Of a DNA stretch of 64,000 bases, positions 24,801-35,640 are shown piece after piece. Below the pieces are notes generated by a model that saw only the letters and a program-made list of their open reading frames with translations, ran no database searches and was not told where the DNA came from. This stretch comes from Spirodela intermedia (Eukaryota > Streptophyta > Magnoliopsida > Alismatales > Araceae): positions 3,752,001 to 3,816,000 of the forward strand of contig LR746279.1 in NCBI GenBank assembly GCA_902729315.2, given 5' to 3'. Position 1 is the stretch's first letter; every line of letters begins with the position of its first letter. The translations under genes and the position numbers were made by a program.

Positions 24801-25523
24801 AACCATGTCGTTTCCCAGGACAGGCTGCTCGGCCACGTTTCTGCCTCTTGGCCAAAAACAGGGGCACATAAAAGCACAGAAGAGCAGGAGCATCCCCGAT
24901 GCGGCCAACACCACCTTCTCGGGTTCTGAGGAAGCTTCCTCCTTTGTCCGAGAAGATCGCCAGGTGGGCACATCAGAAGCAGGGGCTGCGGCTGCGGCTG
25001 AGCCCCGCAAAAGAAGTCTTCTCCCAGCTATTGAATGATCCCCCTCTGAGAAGATGTAAAGAAGTTCAGACACGCTTCGTTAAACGGATAATCAACAGAA
25101 AAAGCGTTAAAATTAGCAGCAGACGATGCTGCGGGTGCGAGGAATTCAAGCGCTGTGAAGATGAACCCATGGGGGGAGAAGGAGGAGGAGGATGAACTTA
25201 CTTGATGAAGAAGCGCATTTCTCTGGTGGTGCAGTTTCCAAGCTCTGAAAATTCATCCCGCAGAAGGTCTCCTTGATCCTTCTCATCCCCTCCAAATCTT
25301 GACCAGATTCACGCAAACGCTCACTCGAGGTACCTGATCCCAAAGCTTCACAGAAGGAGGCGCGGTCGACGGTGGCGCCGCCCACAAAGAAGCAATACGC
25401 CTGAGACGGTTCAACCCAGACGATCTTGAGCGAGCCACGGGGCTTCGCCGGGGGCGCGCCGCCGCCGGCGACGAAGGGGAACACCAGCGCCGCCATCCAC
25501 ATGCCCATCAAGGGAACCCCCAT
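21884..25523 (-). CDS. Calmodulin-binding receptor-like cytoplasmic kinase, CRCK3-like
   Basis: Ser/Thr protein kinase. Coding exons (minus): 25523-25202, 25045-24797, 24210-23951, 23352-23187, 23102-23013, 22875-22577, 22093-21884; 1596 nt, 531 aa. An N-terminal hydrophobic segment (WMAALVFPFVAGG) looks like a signal peptide. A second one (VVLAASGMLLLFCAFMCPCF, about residue 165) looks like a membrane span. The kinase has the Gly loop GEGGFGTVYKA, VAVKRAKK, catalytic HRDVKSSNILL (an RD kinase), DFGFART, GTVGYLDPEY and a normal C-lobe. The tail ends SLNHD. The overall design matches Arabidopsis CRCK3, which is monitored by the NLR SUMM2 downstream of MPK4. The first ATG of the open frame was used as start. 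Close relatives CRCK1/2 lack the ectodomain-like N-terminus, which favours CRCK3. Confidence 0.88.
23571..23592. repeat. (GCAT)n self-complementary microsatellite
   Basis: Five to six tandem GCAT units in the third intron of the kinase. The sequence is palindromic and contains overlapping CATGCA (RY-type) motifs. Confidence 0.9.
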
Positions 25524-25740
25524 CCCTAATGCCGAGCAGCAGCCGGGTTTCACCGATCAGCTTCCTCCATCCCCAGAAAAATCCGATGAAAGCGCTCCTC
25601 GCCACGCCAAGAACCCTAATTCCAGAACCGAGAAGAGCAAATCCACCTCCGGTGGGCGAATTGAGCTCCGGGACTACCCAGATAAAGCTTTCGACTTTAT
25701 CGCCAAGTAGGAACGGGAAGGATCGAAGAAGAAGCATGCG

Positions 25741-25777
25741 TTGACCAGGAAGTTTGACCAACACGGTCTGTTTGACC
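25741..25777. promoter_or_regulatory. Cluster of three W-box cores upstream of the CRCK-like kinase
   Basis: TTGACC occurs at 25741-25746, 25754-25759 and 25772-25777, all in the same orientation, about 220-255 bp upstream of the kinase ATG. TTGAC[C/T] is the core of WRKY transcription factor sites. Clustering fits a defence-responsive promoter, but binding is inferred. Confidence 0.5.
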
Positions 25778-26263
25778 GCGGAGCACCCAAATCCCTGTGA
25801 CCACCGACTGACATCGTCCACAGCCGTGAAAAATTGTTTTTTTTTTATCTGTCAACGGCTGAACCGAGGTGTGCGGCGACAAGGGATTTGTCTTTTGTGC
25901 ACGTCACCAGCAGATTCTGGATGGATAGGTTTGTCTCTGCCAAATGGAAAATTGACACGTCACCGAGGGAGCCCATCCCCTCGGTTCACTGGGCCGGCTT
26001 GGGAAAAGCCCATAAGAATATTATTCGGCGGTGGGAGAATAAACGGCCGGAAGCGATTATCCAACCCGATTTGGAGGTCGGATTCCTGGATTTCCTGATT
26101 CCAGAAAGGGTAGTGCCGACCTCGGCGGCAGCCAACTGTCAAGGGCGCGCTCCCTACGTGTCTACCGCTGACATGTACACGTTAAAGTCACGGATACTTT
26201 TTATACAAATACCACTTTATTAACATTATTTGTCGACATACTCCTATGTCTTAATAAGAACTT

Positions 26264-26575
26264 AAACAAAATCCCCATGATACTCGTAAAAACATAAAAA
26301 AAAAGATATTATTTAAAAAATATACATATTTCTGTATTAGCCCCAATACCCCTAAGCCTCCAAGTCTTGAAATGATAACCTTCAAGATAGAAACGAGCAT
26401 GCCCTAGCAACATTCTCACCATTAAGCCCATGATATTCATAGAAACATATATATAATAATTTGAAGATATATAGAAATATATTTTATTTTATTTGTATCA
26501 GTCCCAATACCCCCCCCCCCAAGTCTTAAAATGGCAACCTTCAAGATGAAAATGAACATGGCCTTGCAACAATAG
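26264..26575. repeat. Two-copy tandem repeat of about 155 bp
   Basis: Both copies share CCCATGATA(C/T)TC then a TA-rich stretch, GTATnAG(C/T)CCCAATACCCC, CAAGTCTT(G/A)AAATG, AACCTTCAAGAT and CATG(C/G)CCT(A/T)GCAACA. Copy 1 spans about 26272-26411 and copy 2 about 26428-26572. Copy 2 includes a C homopolymer ending at 26520. Confidence 0.85.
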
Positions 26576-27269
26576 ACTAGACTAAACTAAACCAGATTGC
26601 ATACTTCCTCCCCCTTGTTCTTGGGATGATAAATGGGTCATCTTTGGATCCCATTCTACAGGCTAGACTGGGTTGCCTCCCCTTGTTCTCTCTATCACCT
26701 CCCCAGTATGAGAGCTATCATCCCCTCCACTCCTAGTGTAGCAAACCTTGCACCCAGTACACTCCATGATCATCTTTCTTTGTCTACTCGTATGCTCTTT
26801 GTTGATTGCCACCCATAGTTGCCAAACTATGGGTTTGATCCAATAACCATATGAATTGCTCAGCAGACAACAAATGGATCGTCCTTGGAAAATCATAGAT
26901 GTTTGCCAAATTTAGAATAATAAGATGGGGTCTAGAGGTCTGATAGTATGGAGCAATGGTTGGTCTCCACATGATCCAAGTTGGTGTGGACCAGGGGATG
27001 TAGGAAACGTAGACCAAGAGGATTATAGATGGCCGTTATCTATTTATTATGCATTTTGTTTTTGAGATAGTGAGAATATTGGGGAAAGGGTATTTATATA
27101 ATTTATATTTATTTACGGTTTATTCATCTTTGTGCCACTTTTAATTGAAGCTATTTGTAAATTGGGTATGAAAAGGGTGCGACTGGAGGAAGACGGACAA
27201 CCGCCATCGGGCTTTTAGACACCGTCTTCTCTTTCCACACTTCTCTTCTCTCTAGTACCTTCTTCCGCC

Positions 27270-27315
<46 letters not shown>

Positions 27316-27373
27316 GTCTTTCTATCTGTCTGTCTGTGTGCTACTCTCCTGGTGCTTGGAGTGGGGTTTGGCC

Positions 27374-30300
27374 ATGGCGGGGAACGACTGGGTTAATAGC
27401 TACTTGGAGGCGATTCTGGACTCGGAGCCCGGGAACATCGGCAGGGACCCGGCGGCGAAGTCGTCGCTGCTGCTAAGGGAGAGAGGGGGTTTCAGCCCGA
27501 CTCGTTACTTTGTGGAGGAGGTGATCTCCGGGTTCGACGAGACCGACCTCTTCAAGTCATGGGTAAAGGTAAGTTGATGGAGTAAGAAGAAAGAGAAGGG
27601 GATGGGGAACTACTTCCTCTCTCTGGGTTTTTTTTCTCAGTTGCAGTTGATGATGATGATGATGATGTTGCTGACAACGGGGGCTTGTTTTCTTGCGATT
27701 TCTGTTGGCAAATATTTGATCCAGGCTGCGGCCACGAGGGGCACGCAAGAAAGGAACACGAGGCTGGAGAACATGTGCTGGAGGATATGGAACCTGGCGA
27801 GGAAGAAGAAGCAGGTTTTTCTCTTTCTTATTTCATGATCATTCCAAAATTTATCTGTTGATGCTATCATTGGACGATCAAGAGTTATGGCTATGGCTTT
27901 GATCCACTATCCTATGAACGTGAAAGTGAGACTTTTTATTTGATGCAATGATCCGACCAATGCTGATGTTAAATAAAAGGAAGGTGTGCTTGGCTAATAT
28001 TAGTTGTCTGTGTGAGTGCTGGATTGATCCATGGTGTTGATTATTTGGACCTCTCCCTGGGATTTTTGTATTCATTTATAGGAAATATCTCGATAAAATA
28101 CCATTTTTATGATAATTCCGTGGTTGTCTGTTTAATACTTGTGATATGTTCGTCTATCTCCTCCATTTAATTTGACACAGAATAAATAAAATGCCTTTTT
28201 TTTGCATAGTAAGTCAGTTGACAAGAGCAATATATTTTTTATTTTTCTCAAAAAATTCGTCCGAGTCAACCCAAGGTCCATAAATTTTGTTTAAAATTAT
28301 CCCTTTGACTGTTCACTCTTTCTCTATCAAAAAATTTATCAAATCCTATCATAATTTCAGTTAAAAATTATGAAATCCTGTCACTAATATTCTGTTTGGT
28401 CGGATCTAATATTAACATAGCCTGCATTAGAAGTCTGGATTTTTGTTCAACTTTTGGCATCTTTGTTCTCTTCATCAGCATCTATATACTATTATTTTTC
28501 CATCTGCTGCAATGTTGTTGCGATCCTATGCAGAAAGCATATTTTCCTGTTGATTATATATCTACTTTACCACATATTGGTCCACTCTAACGCTCAGCAA
28601 GGCAATTTACTATGCTTTGATGTCTTTACCATTACATGTAGACAACAACAGCTCCTGTCTTAAAATGTTCAAACTCTCAATCACTGGGTAAATTTTAATC
28701 TTATAAGTTTTTAAGTTTTATTTGACTGATTCAGCGTTCAGAAGACTTTCTCTTCATCATTTTTTGTCCTTTTTTTTTTTTCCTTGCTTTATTACCAATC
28801 ATAAACAAAAACCTGGGTGTGGTTCCGAAGTGGGGAAATTGTTTTTTCAGATTCATGTTTATTAGTGGTGATCATCACAAATTCTGATTTCTGTTGTTCG
28901 GTGGAAAATGATATTTAAGGATGTGAAGCCCCTGCTGATTTTAGATGCACTCTCGGTTGCTTACTTTCTGTTCAACTGTTCCTCTTTTCTTTGCTGTAAT
29001 AATTCAGATAGAAGGGGAGGAAGCTCAGAGCCTCGCCAAGCGTTGCCTGGAGCGTGAGAAGGCCCGGAGAGATGCGACCGCTGATATGTCAGAAGACCTG
29101 TCGGAGGGGGAAAGAGTGGACACTGTTAGTGATATTTCATCGCATGGTGACTGTGCTAGAAGCAGAATGCCAAGAATCAGTTCTGTCGATGCGATAGAGG
29201 GTTGGGCTAGTCAGCACAAAGACAAGAAGCTGTACATTGTCTTGATCAGGCATGGAACTGGATCTCACTGCCTCCTCATTGTCTTCTTTTGTTGTCTAGA
29301 AGTCAACTCACTAGAGGAAAGTCTTAACGCGTAGCTCTATCATGGCCAGGATCATATACATGGGCTGGGTATCCTTAAAGTTTCTTTTCTTTTCCTTTCC
29401 TTTCCTTTCCTTTCCTTTCCTTTCCTTTCCTTTTGGTCCGTGTTATCGCTGTAATAATTTCAATCTTTTTACACATGCAGCCTTCATGGCTTGATACGGG
29501 GAGAGAATATGGAGCTTGGCCGGGATTCTGATACGGGTGGCCAGGTGCTTCTCCATTTTCAGCTCTGTTTCGGACTTGTTGACTGAATTTCTGCCGTCTG
29601 TTCTTCTTGCGCAGGACTGCCTACCCTGCTAGACGCAGCCTTCTTTAATATATATATATATATTTTCAGGTCAAATATGTGGTCGAACTTGCAAGGGCTT
29701 TGGGACTGATGCCTGGTGTTTACCGGGTTGACTTGTTGACCAGACAAATATCCTCACCTGAAGTGGACTCGAGTTATGGTGAGCCCACTGAAATGCTATG
29801 CCCAGGACATTCTGAAAACATCTCAGAGAATGTAGGGGAGAGCAGCGGTGCCTACATAGTCAGAATACCGTTCGGCCCCAGGGATAAATACCTCGAGAAG
29901 GAATTGCTGTGGCCGTATATTCAGGAGTTCGTCGATGGCGCATTGAGCCATATTGTGCACATGTCCAAGGTTCTTGGGGAGCAGATCGGCAGTGGGCAGC
30001 CAGTTTGGCCCATTGCCATCCATGGGCATTATGCTGATGCAGGTGACTCTGCGGCTCTGCTGTCTGGCACTTTGAATGTTCCCATGGTCTTCACCGGCCA
30101 TTCTCTTGGGAGAGACAAGCTGGAGCAACTTCTGAAGCAAGGACGCCAGTCCAGGGAAGAAATCAATGCGATGTACAAGATAATGCGCCGCATTGAGGCC
30201 GAGGAGCTCTGCCTGGACTCCTCTGAGATCATCATCAGCAGCACTAGGCAGGAAATAGAGGGGCAGTGGTGCCTGTACGATGGGTTTGATGTGATACTGG

Positions 30301-33300
30301 AGCGGAAACTGCGGGCCCGAATCAGACGTGGTGTGAGCTGCTACGGCCGTTTCATGCCTCGCACATTTGTGAGTAGTACTTATCATTACCCTGCAGGTCC
30401 AGCTTGTCGAGCATAACACGTTACTATAAAACCAGAGCTATTTCTCTAATTTTCATCCATTTTGGTCCTCCTGCTTAAGTGAAGAAATTATATGAACAAA
30501 TGAAAAACTTTCTTTCTCAGATAATTCCACCAGGGATGGAGTTCAACCATGTTGTCGATGGAGATCTTGATGGTGACATTGAAGGAAATGAGGAGCATTC
30601 TGCGTCACCAGATCCACAGATCTGGGCCGAGGTCTGAACGCCCTTAAAAGCTAGCATTTTTAAATGAATTCGTGCAAGCTGACACGAAATTTTGAGAAAC
30701 CCACCCTGCAGATTATGCGCTTCTTCACAAATCCCCGCAAGCCAATGATCCTCGCACTTGCTCGGCCAGACCCCAAGAAGAATATCGTAATGCTAGTCAA
30801 GGCATTTGGTGAATGCCGAGCACTTAGGGAGCTTGCGAACCTTGTACGCCAATCTTGGGGATAGAATTATTCAAGCTCCTAGAACACGTCCTCTCTCATT
30901 TCTTGAAGCTTCTGCCTGTTTTCTGTTTTTCCCTCATTTTTTGTGCAGACATTGATCATGGGTAATCGTGATGCCATCGACGAGATGTCAAGCACAAGTG
31001 CATCGGTGCTCACTGCGGTACTTAAGTTGATCGACAAGTACGATTTGTACGGCCAAGTGGCATACCCTAAGCACCATAGACAGAGTGATGTTCCAGACAT
31101 TTATCGTCTAGCAGCCAAAACAAAGGTATTCAAGTCTAGATTGTGAGACCTTAAAACATAGAATTTTCATCAGTGACAATGTCCCATACGGCTAGAATAC
31201 CTTTTTTCGTTCCAATTTTCGTATGTTGCAAAATTTTTCTGTCATGGGTTCGATGTAGAAATTGTTTCACGAGTTATGCTTTACTTTTTACATCAGATCG
31301 GAGTCTATTGCCATGTTGGGGTGTTTTTGCTCAAATCGACTGATTATCTTCTTGGAAAGTAAGAGAGGACGAGTGGGAGCCTCCCGCTTATTCAAAATTT
31401 GCCATAAGATTGGCAGCATGGCAAATACTTGACATTGAATTGGAGTAATATATGGCAATATGACTCGTCAAAAGCATTCAATTCTTTCTACTTACAATTT
31501 CTGATCCTTTTAGCACTCTATCTATCGTGTAGCCTTCTTACTATAATGATCCAATCTGTTCGACTTCATTGATGCAGCAAGTACAGCTGGTCAGACTGGA
31601 CCGGTTCATTTTATCATATCAACTTGAATCTTAGAAATGACTCATTCCTCGGATATGGAGGTCAATGGAGTTTCTGACCCATTTATGAGAGGTCGATGGT
31701 AGAGCTTTAAGAGTATGAGACTGTCGGTACGTTATTGTATGAAACTGTCTGACTCCTTATTACCAAAAATGCTAAAGTTCGTCTCTGTGCTTGAGCTTGA
31801 GGAGAAACCTTTGTCTATGATAATTCACCGCTCCTCAACAGTCTCTTCTTGTTCCTCGAAAGAAATTGCAGAGAAGGGTCCACGTCTTCTTAGGCGATTC
31901 AGACCAAAGTGGATCTGATTGATTAAACTAATGAAGTTGTCCGGTGGATCCTATCCGACTTTGAGTTATCTCGCACAGAATTCCCATGTAGTAGTATTAG
32001 TAGTTCAGGGGTTTTTTGTAGACCTGTAACGAGGTGATCCTGGAAATCAAGCATGCCTTCAAACACACCCTAAGTTATTGCCTACGGATTACTTTTTATG
32101 CATGGTAAGGAATACAGTATATGCATTCGACAAAGCATGGGCCTCTAGGTTTTGGGATGTGTGACAGACGCTACTGTCATTTTTCCAATGGCAGAATCTC
32201 TCTTCAGTTCTACTGCTCTTCCTGAGATGATCAAACTGATTAAATATCTGTTTGTGTTTCAGGGTGTTTTCATCAATCCAGCTTTCATCGAACCATTTGG
32301 TCTTACTTTGATAGAGGTTCTTTTCCTTCAATAATCTGAGACCAACTCCCTTGCTAAACGGTGATCCCATTTCCCTAATCTGACTCTCAAGTCTCTCATG
32401 GAATAGGCTGCTTCTCATGGGCTGCCGATCGTGGCGACCAAGAATGGAGGCCCCGTTGACATACACAAGGTAGGCAGAAAAACTCGCCCAGCTTAAGTCT
32501 TCATAATCATCCCAAAAAATAAATAAATAAATAAATAAATAAATAAATCATATATTTACGTGGGATGAGATTACCACCATCCAGGTGCTCGATAATGGGC
32601 TCCTTGTCGATCCCCATGATCAGCAAGACATCGCCAATGCCCTTCTGAAATTGGTCGCCGAGAGGCAGCTCTGGGCACGCTGCCGGCAGAATGGGCTGAG
32701 AAACATCCACCTCTTCTCCTGGCCGGAGCACTGTAAGACATATCTGTCCCGTTTGACCAGTTGCAGGCCAAGACATCCGCAGTGGCAGAGGACCCACCAA
32801 GAAGCATTTGATGCACCGGAGCCCGATTCGCCGAATGACTCGTTGAGGGACATCCAAGACATATCCTTGAACCTGAAGCTCTCATTGGACGGGGAGAAGG
32901 CCGAAGAGGAAAACAATGTCGTTGATGGCGGCCTGGACTCTGTGGAGGGCAAGCTGGAGAACGCCGCCATGAGATTGCCCAAGGGCGTTGTGAGAGCCAC
33001 AGTGAAGGCAAACGAGCAGGGAAATAATAGCTCGAGTAAATTCCTGCTGCCAAGAAGGAGAAAGCCCATTTTTGTGGTCGCCGTGGACTGCGACACCGAT
33101 GACGAACGCATCGGAGTCATCCAAAGGGTTCTTGAGGTGGTGCGGAGGGCTGGCCCTCCTGGGTCGGGGTTGATTCTGTCAACCTCGTTGACCATATCCG
33201 AGGTCTACTCGCTGTTGACCTCGCGAGGAGTGCTTCCGACTGACTTTGATGCCTTCATATGTAGCAGTGGCAGCGACATTTATTATCCATCTTCTGTCTC

Positions 33301-34302
33301 GGAGGAGTTCGAGCTCCCCTTCACGTTGGACCTGGATTACCGCTCTCACATCGAGTATCGATGGGGTGGGGAAGATCTGAGGAGGACGCTGGTCCGCTGG
33401 GCTGCATCCATCGTTGACAACAGTGGTCAGGGTGAAGAAGAGCAGAGTGTTGTTGCCGAAGACGAGCAGCGCTCCTCGACATATTGCCTGGCTTTCAGTG
33501 TGAAGAATCCGGAGAGGGTAAAGCTTTCTCTTTTTTTTTTTTTTTTGCCTTGAGAACCCACCAATTTGGACCTTTTTGGGCTTACTGACGATAATAAATA
33601 GTAAGATAAAAATGTCATCTTTTTGTGTTGCTCCAGGTTCCACCCATTAGGGAGCTCCGCAAATTGATGAGAATACAGGCGCTCAGATGCCATGTCTTGT
33701 ACACCCACGGTGGTTCCGAGCTCCATGTCATTCCTGTGCTGGCCTCCCGATCTCAAGCTCTCAGGTTCTGCCGCACCCCATTTCATCTTTTCTGCTCTAC
33801 CCTCTCAAACTTATGCGGCTCTTCAGGCAGAATTCTGCTTCACATTCATTTCATTGGTTTCTGTCGAGAGATAAGCTTGTGTGGGCTTGCTTCCTGCGCT
33901 GGATGCTGCGGAATCCTGCTTCACATTTGATGGGTTTCTGTCGAGAAATAAGCTTGTGGGCTTGCTTCCTGCTTCACATTTCGTGGGCATCTGTCAACAT
34001 TTTTGCCATTTTTGGGTGATCTTCTCCGCAGATACCTGTACATCCGGTGGGGTGTAGAGCTGTCGAACATGGTGGTACTCGTGGGCGAAGACGGCGACAC
34101 CGACTATGAAGGGATCCTCGGCGGGGTGCACAAGACGGTGATCCTGCAGGGCCTCTGCAGTGCCGCGACTCCGAGCCGCATCCGATCCGGCCGCAGCTAC
34201 CCGTTGGAGGACGTTGTGGCCTTTGACAGCCCCAATATCGTACGAACTGAGGCAGACTCCATAGAGTTGGGTCTGTCCAAGCTCGGGGTTTTAAGCAGAT
34301 GA
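27374..34302 (+). CDS. SPS: Sucrose-phosphate synthase
   Basis: Cytosolic enzyme making sucrose-6-phosphate from UDP-glucose and fructose-6-phosphate. Coding exons: 27374-27568, 27725-27814, 29008-29249, 29481-29544, 29670-30368, 30521-30631, 30712-30843, 30949-31125, 32263-32316, 32407-32469, 32585-33517, 33637-33764, 34032-34302; 3159 nt, 1052 aa, the usual length. The N-terminus is [16 protein letters not shown]. The glycosyltransferase part has [20 protein letters not shown], the HGHYADAG motif, [26 protein letters not shown] and EPFGLTLIE. The C-terminal part is the sucrose-phosphatase-like domain ([12 protein letters not shown]). Intron 3 must use a GC donor at 29250, since that alone restores the conserved LISLHGL sequence. 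Convergent with the UBP22-like gene. I did not assign it to an SPS subfamily. Confidence 0.95.
29388..29434 (+). repeat. (TTTCC)n microsatellite in SPS intron 3
   Basis: About nine tandem TTTCC units in the pyrimidine-rich 3' half of intron 3, about 50 bp upstream of its acceptor. Confidence 0.9.
32515..32549 (+). repeat. (AAAT)n microsatellite in SPS intron 10
   Basis: Eight AAAT units between exons 10 and 11 of the sucrose-phosphate synthase gene. Confidence 0.9.
33830..33992 (+). repeat. Tandem repeats in SPS intron 12
   Basis: The block TCTGCTTCACATT ... GGTTTCTGTCGAGAGATAAG, then CTTGTG and TGGGCTTGCTTCCTGC (from about 33834), is repeated from about 33915. A third partial copy (CTGCTTCACATTT, CATCTGTC) starts near 33969. 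The unit is about 80 bp. Confidence 0.8.
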
Positions 34303-34980
34303 GTGAGAAGAGAAGAGTACGAGCCATCCATTGGCATTAAAATAAATGAAGATTGGTACTTACTCATATTCTTGTTTTTATAATTATGATTTATGGAGTA
34401 TGAAACTGGCTCCAGTGCGCATATTTGGGTGGATCCTACCTCCGCAGGCGCAGCAGGATACAGAGATCCATCCTCTTTTCTTTGTAGAGCTGGTCTCGTC
34501 TGGGCCAGCTTTCTACTTTTCTTTGATAAACGTCAATAAGCCTCAGAACCCAGAGAGGATAATGAATGCCATGAAGAACCCTATTTTTGTCATCGGGCCA
34601 GCCCACAAAAAGGCTCCAGCTTTCGTTGAAGATCTCCGTAGAATCATAGATTGGGAGGGGGAGGAATCTCTCATGGGAATCTCATGGGCTTCCATCTACA
34701 AGATTTTCGCCGTTCAGAATCTCTCTCTCTCTCCTCCTCTGTGAGGGGTGGGGATCGGGGTGAATGACCCTCCTCCTCCCCCCTCATTGGCTGGAGACTG
34801 TCGGATAGTTAGGCCGAATAGTTGGGCCGATGTCTTTGGGGCTAACTGGTTGCAGGATGAGAGGGAGATCTTGTCGTGCCGGACGAATGAATGCTTATTT
34901 TATTGGTTCTCTCTCTCTCTTGGGTACAAAAAAATCACCCCCCCAAGATTCTTACCGACGACGATCTCCTTGAATAATTT
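34303..34980. other. SPS 3' region, no further gene seen
   Basis: AT-mixed sequence downstream of the synthase stop. It probably holds the 3' untranslated region. Open frames around 34346-34744 show no recognisable domain. Confidence 0.5.
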
Positions 34981-34984
34981 GGCA

Positions 34985-35640
34985 GGCGGTGGTGGCCTTC
35001 TTTCCGGTTTTGTAGACCAATATCCTCCAAATAGTTCAGGAGGTACAGCAGTCTCTCTGGCTTCGCAGGTCGCCATCTTTCTAATAATTCAGGGTGGGGG
35101 GAAGGGGGGGGGGGGGCGCAGCAATGGTGGCATCCTTTCCAGCCTTGTAGAGAATCATCCTCCTGATCCAGGTGATGGGCGGAGGGAGCAGCATTGTCTC
35201 TGAATCTGTATACCAGCAACATCTTTTGCATGCTTCAAGGGGCAGCAGTGGAGCCATCGCCTCTGGTTCTGCAGAGCAACAACGCCTTTCGCATAGGTCG
35301 GGAGGTGAGAGGAGGTGGACAGTCGAGGGCATTGTCTCTGGCATTCTCGACCAAGAACATCTTTTGCAAAATTCAGAGGACGGCAGCATTCTCTCTGGCT
35401 TGGTAGATCAAGAACAATCCACAAAGGCAGTGGGCAGCAGCATTTTCTCTGGCTCAGTAGACTGAGAACGACCCTGTCTGCACAGCTCAGGAGGCAGCGT
35501 GCGGCGGGCAGCGGGAAGCGGCATTCTCTCTGGTTTAGTAGACCAAGAACACCCTTCTTGCCTAATTCAGGAGGTGGTGGCAGCAGCGGCGGGGTTCTTG
35601 CTGGCCTTGTAGAACAGCATCTTCTGCACGTAGAAGAGCA
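34985..35640. repeat. Degenerate minisatellite adjoining and overlapping the UBP22-like 3' end
   Basis: About nine imperfect units of 55-80 bp. On the plus strand each has the form GGCATTNTCTCTGG then (T/C)TNGTAGACCA(A)GAACA, CNTCTTNTGCA and AATTCAGGAGG(C/T)GG(C/T)AGCAG. Unit starts lie near 34988, 35056, 35122, 35186, 35250, 35329, 35388, 35440, 35519 and 35590. The last unit contains the C-terminal codons of the ubiquitin protease (minus-strand [16 protein letters not shown]). The whole array could therefore have expanded from the gene's 3' end. Confidence 0.75.

Larger units (their letters stand above)
25524..27373. other. Divergent intergenic region between CRCK-like kinase and SPS
   Basis: No gene was recognised. 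It contains the W-box cluster, the 26.27-26.57 kb tandem duplication, and a CT microsatellite (about 27270-27310) that probably lies in the 5' leader of the sucrose-phosphate synthase gene. Open frames here have no recognisable domains. Confidence 0.55.

Noticed and set aside
34985-35465. Plus-strand repeat protein with SGLVDQEHLLQNS-like units over the UBP22 minisatellite
   Set aside because: Units vary in length and shift frame, no start or splice context is evident, and the repeat is explained as a DNA minisatellite next to the protease gene.
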